DNA of 64,000 nucleotides from CAZDDB01 sp963843285. GTDB lineage: Bacteria > Acidobacteriota > HRBIN11 > JAKEFK01. Both the position numbers and the translations under genes were made by a program. Under the pieces are notes generated by a model. It did no database searches. It saw only the letters and a list, made by a program, of their open reading frames with translations, and was not told the origin of the DNA. Within the stretch, counting starts at the first letter, position 1; every line of letters begins with the position of its first letter. Below are positions 33,505-41,251 of this stretch, piece after piece. The stretch lies in the NCBI GenBank assembly GCA_963843285.1, contig CAWJJO010000013.1, forward strand, positions 248,001 to 312,000, written 5' to 3'.

Positions 33505-34996
33505 TTACAGTGATAAGGCGTGTAGTCCCTGGTCGCTGCCAACATAAATAATACCGTTGTGATAGAACGCTGACGAGTTGATCGGGGAACGGGCATCGAA
33601 AGAGCAAACAGGTTTTGCCTCCGAATTCAGGACATAGAAGTGGCCGTCGTTCGATCCGATGAGCACATATTGGTTGACCACGAGCGGAGATGCCGTCACC
33701 GGGCCGCCGGTCGCAAATTCGGCAGTCTTCTTCCCGGTGCTAACGTGAAAAAAGTTCATCATTCCGGCATTGTTGCCACAGACCAGGAAGCTGCGTCCGT
33801 AGGCTGGAGAAGAATACATGGATCCGGCCTCGCTGTTCCGCCACGCGATTTCTCCGCTTACTCTTCTAATTTTGTAGAGAACACCGCCAAAACCTCCTAC
33901 ATACACAAAGTCCCGCGCCGCTACCGCTGTGCTTCGAATCTTTCCGGCAAGTGTGATTCCCCATTTCTCCGCTCCGGCAGAGGAGAAACAACAGAGCCGC
34001 TCGTCATCGCTTCCAATCACAATATCGCCGCGATCGACCAGCGGACTGGCGAACACGGGCCCCAGGCTCTTCTTCCATGCAACTGCCCCGCTGGTTTTTG
34101 AAAGCGCCCACAATAGGCCGGTCTTCTGAGCGGGGTTGATGCTGCCCGCGTAAACACTCGCGCTGTCACAAAAAGCAGAGGAGCGAACATATTCCCCCAG
34201 CGACTTCTTCCAGAGTAAAGAGCCATTCTTCATGTTGATCGCAAAAAAAGCGCCAAGGTCATTTCCCAGATAAGCGACACTTTGATCCAGACATGCGGTA
34301 CTCTCAATTCGCGCACCCAGTGCAAGCTTCCAAATCACCTTTCCCGTGTGGGCATCCAGACTGTAAAAATTTCCATTGCCGGAGCCAATCAAAATCGACT
34401 CACCTGCCGCAACCGGAGAAGCCCAGATTTCACCGATATCGGCCTTCCAGATTTCTTTTAGTGTTCCTCCCTCGGGTTTGAAATCGGCGTTTTGGATCGC
34501 GTTGGTTCTTGCTCCGTTCCCTTTGAAGCATGGCCAGTGGATCTTCCAATCCCCGCTCAATTCCTTCTGTAAACGCTCCAGGTCATCCCGCAACTCCTGG
34601 ATACTGGAATAACGGAAGGCTCGCATCGTTTGAACCAGCCGACTCACAATCGCTTCGAGCCGAACCGAAATTTGTGGATTTTGTTCACGTACAGAGGGCG
34701 GGCCATCCAGATAGTGACTGATCCGAAAAGGTTTGAGCGTCAGTAAATAGTGAAGCACCGTCCCCAGCCGGAACAGGGCTTCCGAGGCATCGGTCGTGGA
34801 TGGAGGATGCGCCGTCGTCCACTTACTATCGTTTTCAATATAGATGTTCTTTGGACTCAGGAGCGGAAACGCCCCCGATTGTTCCTCAACAAGGCTGCAT
34901 AGCTGCAAGGCCCATCGTAACGCTTCGTCTTCGAGCTGGATACCGGTTCTCTTTCTTGATTACATCTTCCAGCGAAATGATCTTCGAAGAATCCAT
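33505..34996 (-). CDS. Degenerate kinase C-lobe fused to a PQQ-type beta-propeller (N-terminal frameshift)
   Basis: The intact frame (from about 34908) gives 467 residues. Residues 1-115 resemble a kinase C-lobe, with LSPKNIYIEND where HRDIKPANI would be and a typical closing helix YSSIQELRDDLERL. The catalytic Asp is absent, so it is a pseudokinase. The rest is a PQQ/BamB-like propeller with repeated W-K and GS-D-G strands. Upstream, another frame starting at 34996 encodes MDSSKIISLEDVIKKEN, which matches the kinase alpha-D region; a one-base change between 34936 and 34959 joins it to QLEDEALRWALQLC. No N-lobe is seen. Probably a cytoplasmic or membrane-associated scaffold; function unknown. 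Confidence 0.7.
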
Positions 34997-34999
34997 AAC

Positions 35000-35476
35000 T
35001 TAGCGCAAACGACACAGAGAGATCTTTTTTAACGCAAAGGCGCAATGACGCAATGGAATTAGATTCTTGCGTCTTTGCCCTCGGGATTTTACCTGTTTAC
35101 AGACCATTGACCACGCGATGAATTCCATCCTTAACCAGTCTTTGTCCAAGTTGATCACCAAGCCAGGCTTGAGTCCACTCAACCGCAGATACGTGAGTAT
35201 TTGGGATTCAAACACCTCATCGTATTTTGCTGTGGCTTTGCATTCTATAAGAACTAGGTCATTAACCAAAATATTAATCTTCAGCGGCGATGCGAGAAGG
35301 TGACCTTTGTAACGAATCGGCAAACTCACCTGGCGTTGCACCTGGCAGGCATGCTGCAGAAGCTCCCATATCAGCGCTTCTTCATACACACTCTCCAAGA
35401 GACCGGGTCCACCTAGAGTCCGATGAACTTCAAGCGCGCATTCCACAATGATCTTACTGATTTCGTTTTCGGTCAT
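35000..35476 (-). CDS. GxxExxY family protein with a C-terminal frameshift
   Basis: Family hallmarks are present: HRTLGGPGLLESVYEEAL (the GxxExxY motif) and LVLIECKA. Family members usually end near residue 125 with a KDGI-R-VNGL tail. Here that tail, KDGIHRVVNGL followed by TAA at 35097-35099, exists in the neighbouring frame. Restoring one T in the AACTT at about 35147-35152 recovers INFGQRLVKDGI. As written, the frame runs on through about 100 nt of repeat-like DNA to 35000. Function of the family is unknown; a nuclease-like fold has been suggested. Flanked by tracts resembling AACGCAAAGGCGCAATGACGC. Confidence 0.8.
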   Translation of the reverse strand: MTENEISKIIVECALEVHRTLGGPGLLESVYEEALIWELLQHACQVQRQVSLPIRYKGHLLASPLKINILVNDLVLIECKATAKYDEVFESQILTYLRLSGLKPGLVINLDKDWLRMEFIAWSMVCKQVKSRGQRRKNLIPLRHCAFALKKISLCRLR

Positions 35477-35537
35477 CGCGAAAAAGTCCTTGCGCCGTTG
35501 CGTCTTCGCGTTGAATTCCGATTCTCAGCCCTAACGA

Positions 35538-36635
35538 TTAGCGGTGAACGGGTTCCAACTGAAAAATGAATTCGATCGCGTCCATCACTTGTTCTTGGGA
35601 AATGCCGCTGACGATTGTCACTTTGCCGGTCCGTTCCGGTAATACAAAATTCAGGGACTTCCCCGTCTTTTTCTTGTCGTGCTTGAGCGCTTCCAGAACA
35701 TCCGCCGGAGTAATCTCTCCCATCGGATACAAAGAACCGGCGCGAAAAATAATGGATTTTAATTTCTCGAATTCACCCGGATCCCACATTCCGCGATGAA
35801 TGGCAATCCAGCCTGCTGCCAGCATTCCCCAGGCTACAGCTTCTCCGTGACGAAGACGGCGGTAGTGAGTGGCCTGCTCCAGGGCATGACCGATGGTGTG
35901 TCCAAAATTCAGAATTTTTCGAAGACCTGTTTCCCGTTCGTCCTCCTCTACGACCCGCACTTTGATCCGGATGCAACGTCCAATCAAATCCGCAAGAAAC
36001 TCCTGATTGTATGACAACAGATCTTCAACTCTGCTGTACAGCCGCTCGAAAAGATCCGGATCTTCAATCACTCCATATTTGATTGCTTCTCCCAATCCTG
36101 CGGAAAACTCCCGCGCCGAAAGGGTTGCCAGAAGCGATGGATCGGTGATTACGAGATGCGGCTGATAGAAGCTCCCGATGAGATTTTTTGCGGCAGGATG
36201 ATTTACCGCAACTTTGGCGCCGATGCTGCTATCCGACTGAGAAAGAAGCGTAGTCGGGATTTGAATGAAATTCAACCCGCGCATGTACGTGGAAGCGCTA
36301 AATCCGGCAAGATCTCCAACCACTCCACCGCCAAATGCGATCACCGTAGAGCGGCGATCAGCTCCATTCTGCAAGAGAAATTCCTGGACCTTTTTCCAGT
36401 TTGAAAGATTCTTGGAAGTCTCACCAGGACGTACCAGGAACGGGAATGCGGGGTGACTCCCGAGCGCTTTGAGAAGCCGAGTTCCGTGATGCTTCCAAAC
36501 AGTCGTGTCACTAATGATATAGAACGGTGGGCGGAGCTGATAACGCGCGCACAATTCCTGAATCTGATCGATCATGTTCCAATCAAAGACGATCGGGTAA
36601 CTGCGATCGTGGAACGATTTGCAAGTGACTTCCAT
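35538..36635 (-). CDS. aroB: 3-dehydroquinate synthase
   Basis: 365 residues. Second step of the shikimate pathway, NAD and metal dependent. Signatures: GGGVVGDLAGFSAS, IPTTLLSQSDSSIGAKVAVNH, AGLGEAIKYGVI with the catalytic Lys, NFGHTIGHALE and RLRHGEAVAWGM metal ligands, and LKHDKKKTG. Standalone, no other aro gene in the window. Length is normal. Confidence 0.95.
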   Translation of the reverse strand: MEVTCKSFHDRSYPIVFDWNMIDQIQELCARYQLRPPFYIISDTTVWKHHGTRLLKALGSHPAFPFLVRPGETSKNLSNWKKVQEFLLQNGADRRSTVIAFGGGVVGDLAGFSASTYMRGLNFIQIPTTLLSQSDSSIGAKVAVNHPAAKNLIGSFYQPHLVITDPSLLATLSAREFSAGLGEAIKYGVIEDPDLFERLYSRVEDLLSYNQEFLADLIGRCIRIKVRVVEEDERETGLRKILNFGHTIGHALEQATHYRRLRHGEAVAWGMLAAGWIAIHRGMWDPGEFEKLKSIIFRAGSLYPMGEITPADVLEALKHDKKKTGKSLNFVLPERTGKVTIVSGISQEQVMDAIEFIFQLEPVHR

Positions 36636-36692
36636 GGGATACTAGTTCACCACAAAGTGAAGCAAAATCAAAGAACAACCCTGTCTCCCTGA

Positions 36693-36721
36693 TTGGAGTC
36701 GCGGGCCTCGCGCCGCTCCAA
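36693..36721. repeat. Short GC-rich palindrome (TTGGAG...CTCCAA)
   Basis: TTGGAG, GCGGGCCTCGCGCCGC and CTCCAA: a compact, slightly degenerate member of the palindrome family between the divergent aroB and panE genes. Confidence 0.6.
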
Positions 36722-36787
36722 CATGATTTTTGCCGAAAAAACGATATAGTAGAAAGTCGCAACATCTGAGAATCAATCGGAGAGTAC

Positions 36788-37726
36788 GTGCGTATAGCTG
36801 TCTACGGAACCGGCGCAGTTGGAGGCTATTTTGGGGGCCGTCTGGCTCAGGCCGGCGAGGATGTTGTCTTCCTTGCGCGCGGAGATCACCTGCGCGCAAT
36901 TCGTGAGAGTGGACTCCGTGTGGATAGTCTGAAGGGAGACTTTGCCATTCATCCGGCTCAAGCTACTGATGATCCTGCCCAGGCTGGTCTGGTGGACGCA
37001 GTTCTGGTCACAGTGAAAGCATGGCAGGTGCCGGAAGCTGCGCTCGCGATGCGTCCAATGATCGGAGATTCCACATTCGTAGTTCCGTTCCAAAACGGAG
37101 TGGACGCACCCGGCCAACTGTCTGCTGTTCTGGGCGAAGACAAAGTGTTGGGCGGGTTGAGCAAAATATTCTGCTACATCGTAGAACCCGGACATCTCCG
37201 CCATGGCGGCGCAGAACCTGCTGTTTCGTTTGGTGAGCTTGATAATCGGAAAAGCGAACGCGCACTTCGATTGCAACAAGCGTTTACAAACGCCGGAGTC
37301 CGCGCTGATATCCCTGCGGACATTCATGTAGCTATGTGGGAGAAGTTCCTGTTCATTGCCACGCTCAGCGGAATCGGCGCCGTCTGCCGTGCTCCGATCG
37401 GCGTTTTGCGGTCCATCCCTCAAACACGCGCCATGCTAGAGCAATCCATGAACGAGATACTTTCCATTGCACGCGCAAAAGGAATCGGAATCCGAGAGGA
37501 TGTAGTTGCTCGTGCGATGGGATTTGTAGATTCGCTGCCGCCCGAGGGGACCGCATCCATGCAACGCGATGTCATGGACGGGAAACCGTCGGAATTGGAG
37601 CATCAAAACGGGACAATCATGCGCCTGGGAACCGAGCTCGGCGTGAAAACCCCACTCCATACGTTTCTGTATCACGCCCTTCTACCATTGGAAATGCGAG
37701 CTCGCGGACAGATCGCGTTTCCGTAG
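36788..37726 (+). CDS. panE: 2-dehydropantoate 2-reductase (ApbA/PanE family)
   Basis: 312 residues beginning with GTG. Reduces ketopantoate to pantoate with NADPH for CoA synthesis. Dinucleotide motif GTGAVGGYFGGRL at residue 8, PFQNGVDAP, and the catalytic Lys in MWEKFLF; the C-terminal domain has the family's D(V)MDGKPSELE signature. A TATAGT at 36745-36750 may be the -10 box. Paralogues with other 2-keto acid substrates exist, so the symbol is probable rather than certain. Confidence 0.86.
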   Translation: MRIAVYGTGAVGGYFGGRLAQAGEDVVFLARGDHLRAIRESGLRVDSLKGDFAIHPAQATDDPAQAGLVDAVLVTVKAWQVPEAALAMRPMIGDSTFVVPFQNGVDAPGQLSAVLGEDKVLGGLSKIFCYIVEPGHLRHGGAEPAVSFGELDNRKSERALRLQQAFTNAGVRADIPADIHVAMWEKFLFIATLSGIGAVCRAPIGVLRSIPQTRAMLEQSMNEILSIARAKGIGIREDVVARAMGFVDSLPPEGTASMQRDVMDGKPSELEHQNGTIMRLGTELGVKTPLHTFLYHALLPLEMRARGQIAFP

Positions 37727-37752
37727 CAGCAGGCAAGAGGCCTGCGCTCCAT
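37727..37752. repeat. Single GCAGGC hairpin
   Basis: GCAGGCAAGAGGCCTGC followed by GCTCCA, immediately after the panE stop and before the end of the convergent hydrolase gene. May serve as terminator for both. Confidence 0.6.
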
Positions 37753-37759
37753 TTCACGC

Positions 37760-38407
37760 CTACAACCTTTCTAACCACTTGAGGATCGCATCTCTTGCGG
37801 AAGCGAACACAGTGTCCTGCAATTGGCCGCTCTTTTTGGGTACCTCGAAGGAATGTCCGCCATTCTCAATCGCGTACATGGTGGCGAACCGGCCGATCTT
37901 GCGGATTGTGGATTCCAATAAATCGAATCGCGCAAAGGGATCCTTTGTTCCGCTCGCAAAAAACATCGGCTTCCGGATCAAGTAAAGATGCGAATCACGC
38001 AGCTGGTCGTGCTTCCCTGGAGGATGAAGTGGGTAGCCCAGAAACAAAAGTCCGGCAACGTGCTCCGTAGCGCCCAGGTAAGAGGCGATTCTTCCACCCA
38101 TGGATTTACCTCCAATCACAACTCGCTTGGCAGGCATGGCTTGAATCGCTTGTGCGTAACAGGAAATCAACACTTTCTGGTTGTCCGGAATCTTGCGTTT
38201 CGCTTCACTGTAAAAGAAGTTGAATTTCAAACATGGATAACCAGCGTCAGCAATTTCCTGATGAAAATACCGGATAAATTGGGCGTGCATGTTCCCTCCA
38301 GCCCCGTGCGCCAGAATCACTCCGATTTCCTTCGGCTGATCGGGAAGCAATAGAATACCTGTAGATGATTGCTTTGCACTGGTCAGGAGAATGTCAGTTG
38401 TCTTCAT
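37760..38407 (-). CDS. Alpha/beta hydrolase (KANL3/Tex30-like, dienelactone-hydrolase fold)
   Basis: 215 residues from MKTTDILLTS. Oxyanion loop LAHGAGGNMH, nucleophile elbow GGKSMGG with the catalytic Ser, acid in SGTKDPF and His in NGGHSF. The start at 38407 is preferred over 38419 because the upstream codons belong to an AT-rich repeat. Small cytoplasmic esterase-like protein of unknown substrate. Confidence 0.82.
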   Translation of the reverse strand: MKTTDILLTSAKQSSTGILLLPDQPKEIGVILAHGAGGNMHAQFIRYFHQEIADAGYPCLKFNFFYSEAKRKIPDNQKVLISCYAQAIQAMPAKRVVIGGKSMGGRIASYLGATEHVAGLLFLGYPLHPPGKHDQLRDSHLYLIRKPMFFASGTKDPFARFDLLESTIRKIGRFATMYAIENGGHSFEVPKKSGQLQDTVFASARDAILKWLERL

Positions 38408-38544
38408 ATCAAACATCAAAAATCAAATATCAAATAAAAATAATGAAAAAAGCAAGTAATCCGCTCAGGAAGAATCTTATTCTTTATTCCTGCACCAATC
38501 CCGGAGGTTCTTTACTTATGGCGTTATGTTTATTTGATTTTGAA
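38405..38544. repeat. AT-rich inverted-repeat element, copy 1
   Basis: Left arm 38405-38445 is rich in ATCAAA/ATCAAATA; a shorter right arm near 38529-38541 reads TTTATTTGATTTT. A 27-nt stretch (38418-38444) is identical to 49302-49328. It separates the divergent hydrolase and diguanylate cyclase genes and abuts the hydrolase start codon. Confidence 0.65.
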
Positions 38545-38566
38545 ATTCCCATTGAGTCATTATAAT
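38540..38566 (+). promoter_or_regulatory. Sigma-70-like promoter of the GGDEF gene
   Basis: TTGAAA (38540-38545), 15-nt spacer, perfect TATAAT (38561-38566). The ATG at 38585 follows 18 nt later. Confidence 0.5.
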
Positions 38567-38584
38567 GGTTAGAAGGGATATAGC

Positions 38585-39628
38585 ATGGTAGAAGGAAGAG
38601 AGCCTCCCCCGACCAAAGGTGAAGGGCACCATCTTCAGAAGTGGCTTGAATTTACACAGAAAATCTTTAGCACGCTCGAAATGAACGAAGCCCTTCAGAC
38701 CATTCTGGATGTTGCTTTAGAACTTACGGAAATGGAGCGCGGGTTCGTTGTTTCGCATGGAGCAGACGGTGAACCGCAGTTTATGCAAGGGAGAGATGAA
38801 AGAGGCAGAGTTCGTAAGGAATCCGATTTTTCGGATACAGACGATCTGGTCAAGCGTTGTTTTCAGAAAAAGGAACCGATCCATTTTGATGAACATACGC
38901 AAGACTTCCAGCCCCCGGCTGCATGCGGCTTTTGCGCCCCATTATTTTCTTACAGGGACCCAACGGAATCGAAACGGTTGATTGGAGCGATCTATGCTGA
39001 GAGTACGCGCCAGATGGCGCTGGGAAACCTGGAACGCGAGCTCATTTCTGTGATCGCGCTGCATGCAGGCATGTCGCTGGAGAATGTGATGCTGTATGAG
39101 GTCGCGACCCGAGATCCGCTTACACACGTTTATCTGCGGCACTACTTTGATGCGATCGCATTTGTCGAATGGAAACGGACTCTGCGTCACAAACATCCGC
39201 TTAGCATCTTGATCGCGGATCTCGATGATTTCCGCTTCTTTAATGACGCGCATGGAAAAGCTGAAGGTGACTCGATTCTCCAGCAAACCGCTGACATCAT
39301 GAAAGATGCCTGCAGGATCGAGGACATTATCGCGCGGTATGGGGGTGAAGAATTTGTTGCACTTCTTCCCGAAACCAACGTGGCCGGCGCAAGACGGGTT
39401 GCAAGAAGGATTCAGGATAGAATGGCCGAAGTGGTTCAACCGAAAGGATCAAGTCGTCTAACGGTCAGCATTGGAGCTGCGACTTATCCGCAGTGTTATG
39501 TTACAAACGTCCAGGACCTTGTGAAGCTTGCAGAGCATGCCCTGGGTCAAGCAAAACAGGCCGGCAAAAACAGAACGATTGTGTACGAACCCACACTCAG
39601 TCAGGCCCACGAGAAGTTGTTTCATTAG
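38585..39628 (+). CDS. GAF-GGDEF diguanylate cyclase
   Basis: 347 residues, no membrane helix. A GAF sensor at about residues 20-165 (opening FTQKIFSTLEMNEALQTILD) is followed by a GGDEF domain from about 175. The active site is the intact RYGGEEF, and an RxxD inhibition site (RIED) stands exactly five residues before it, so the enzyme should make c-di-GMP and be product-inhibited. The GAF part resembles that of the FHA-GAF-PP2C protein at 55.7 kb. Its 3' end overlaps the convergent exported-protein gene by 32 nt. Confidence 0.92.
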   Translation: MVEGREPPPTKGEGHHLQKWLEFTQKIFSTLEMNEALQTILDVALELTEMERGFVVSHGADGEPQFMQGRDERGRVRKESDFSDTDDLVKRCFQKKEPIHFDEHTQDFQPPAACGFCAPLFSYRDPTESKRLIGAIYAESTRQMALGNLERELISVIALHAGMSLENVMLYEVATRDPLTHVYLRHYFDAIAFVEWKRTLRHKHPLSILIADLDDFRFFNDAHGKAEGDSILQQTADIMKDACRIEDIIARYGGEEFVALLPETNVAGARRVARRIQDRMAEVVQPKGSSRLTVSIGAATYPQCYVTNVQDLVKLAEHALGQAKQAGKNRTIVYEPTLSQAHEKLFH

Positions 39629-40424
39629 CACTTTCGTGCATTTCCTCTTCATCTCCATTCGGACGAATGAGTTTGAGCGTTCGATTTCCAGGCTCTCCGG
39701 CTGTTTCGAACTGTAGATTCATAGATGGCGTGTTCTCCAGGACAAGAAACAATTTTCCTGGTTGCGCGTACCAGCGTCCGCGAACCGTCTCCCGTTGTTC
39801 TCCTGCCTTTTGTGTTGCCAGAAATATTCCATCATTCTCAAACTGCATGCTGCTTTCTACTTTCTCCTGATTTTCAGCAACCGCAGAGGCGGTCCAATTT
39901 CCAACAAGCGAGGCAGTTCTCTTCCCTTCAGCCGGCTTAAAACTGTTGTAGAGATCCTGTAGAGCCTTTTGCCGCGCAAGAATCCTCTCTTTTTCACCGA
40001 GAGAGACCTGCGCGAAACTCACCTCTTTGGAAGGAAGGACATAAACGGCGGCCGATACATCCTGTCCGGCTGGACTTTTCCCATCCCAATTCTGGAGTCC
40101 GCCTGAATTTAGTTGTTCCATCTCGCCGGTCTTCTTTAAGAAAGGCGCAATCTGGCTCATCAACGAGTCAACGGCTTCGAGAAGCTGCGGATCTTGGGCT
40201 GAACTCGCCGCCACGCCAATGGTCAGCAAAAAATAAGATTCGGTCGGCCCCTTGTCATTCGAGGATGGATCCGGAGGAATCAGTTCAAGATCTGTAAATT
40301 TTGATTCTCGAATCGTCCACCCATCCGGCGGAGTAATCAGTAGTCCTGTTGCATGATAATACACCTCTCCCGCCCACGCCACGGACGCCAATAAGATGAC
40401 AAGCAGGATCGATTTCGAAGCCAC
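39597..40424 (-). CDS. Exported protein of unknown function
   Basis: 275 residues with a clear signal peptide (SILLVILLASVAWAGE). The first half (GLLITPPDGW...) resembles the PsbP/DUF1795-like fold pattern of secreted proteins that begin with a PPDGW segment. The second half (LVGNWTASAV..., FENDGIFLAT, GRWYAQPGKLFLVLE) looks like a small beta-barrel of the lipocalin-like kind. No named family is certain. Divergent from the DUF2461 gene with only 47 nt between starts. Confidence 0.7.
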   Translation of the reverse strand: MASKSILLVILLASVAWAGEVYYHATGLLITPPDGWTIRESKFTDLELIPPDPSSNDKGPTESYFLLTIGVAASSAQDPQLLEAVDSLMSQIAPFLKKTGEMEQLNSGGLQNWDGKSPAGQDVSAAVYVLPSKEVSFAQVSLGEKERILARQKALQDLYNSFKPAEGKRTASLVGNWTASAVAENQEKVESSMQFENDGIFLATQKAGEQRETVRGRWYAQPGKLFLVLENTPSMNLQFETAGEPGNRTLKLIRPNGDEEEMHESANETTSRGPD

Positions 40425-40471
40425 GCTGCATTATGCAGGATATAATTTTCCATGTAAAACAGGAGTTGGAT

Positions 40472-41164
40472 ATGAAAAACACTTTTCCGGGATTTCCTCA
40501 GGAAGCTCTGAAGTTTCTTCGTGATTTGAAAAAGAACAACAATCGCGACTGGTTCCTGGCAAACAAGCAGACCTACGAGAATCAAGTCAGAGCGCCCATG
40601 GTAACGTTATTGACCGCGATGGAGCCGGAGATACGAAAGTTTGCTCCCGAAATAAACGTGGACCCCAAACGCAATATTTTCAGAATCTATCGGGACATCC
40701 GGTTCAGCCAGGATAAGTCTCCTTACAAGACTCACATTGCTGCTTACCTGGAGCCTGACAAGAAACCGTCTTGCGGGCTTTATTTGCACCTGGACGCGGA
40801 ACAATACTTTCTAGGAGGCGGCGTATATCATCCGGGATCGCCTGAACTCTTAGCAATTCGAAATCACGTCGCCTCGGACTATCGAAAGCTGCTGAAGGTT
40901 ATCACATCTTCTGAGTTCAAGAAGCTGTTTGGGACACTGGAAGGAGAACAGCTTTCGCGAGTTCCTCGTGGTTTCGCAGCGGATCATCCGGCCGCAGATT
41001 TGCTCCGGCGTAAACAGTTTCTTGCCTTTGTGAAATTACCGGCAAAAGTCGCGATCACGCCGGCGGTCGTGAACGAGACCGTTCGATACTTCAAAGCCAT
41101 GATGCCGCTCGTCCGCTTCTTGAACGAAGCGTTGCGCAAGACCGGCCATACGAGGTGGATGTAG
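40472..41164 (+). CDS. DUF2461 (TIGR02453) family protein
   Basis: 230 residues from MKNTFPGFPQEALKFLRDL, preceded by GGAGTTGG. Family marks: NNNRDWFLANKQTYE, FRIYRDIRFSQDKSPYKTH, and GGGVYHPGSPELLAIR. Widespread conserved protein of unknown biochemical role. TATAAT at 40441-40446 is a likely -10 box. The stop codon lies in the first bases of a repeat. Confidence 0.88.
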   Translation: MKNTFPGFPQEALKFLRDLKKNNNRDWFLANKQTYENQVRAPMVTLLTAMEPEIRKFAPEINVDPKRNIFRIYRDIRFSQDKSPYKTHIAAYLEPDKKPSCGLYLHLDAEQYFLGGGVYHPGSPELLAIRNHVASDYRKLLKVITSSEFKKLFGTLEGEQLSRVPRGFAADHPAADLLRRKQFLAFVKLPAKVAITPAVVNETVRYFKAMMPLVRFLNEALRKTGHTRWM

Positions 41165-41241
41165 GGGCGGCCATGCGCCCCTACTCGCTTTGAGTGACCA
41201 TGACGGATTATTTTGATGGCGCATGCCATGCGCGCCCCTAC
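41161..41241. repeat. GC-rich palindromic repeat (GTAGGGGCG type)
   Basis: GTAGGGGCGGCCATGCGCCCCTAC hairpin, about 30 nt spacer, then GGCGCATGCCATGCGCGCC and CCCCTACG. Ends are inverted copies of GTAGGGGCG. It occupies the convergent space between the DUF2461 and acsA genes. Confidence 0.7.
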
Positions 41242-41251
41242 GGATGAATTC

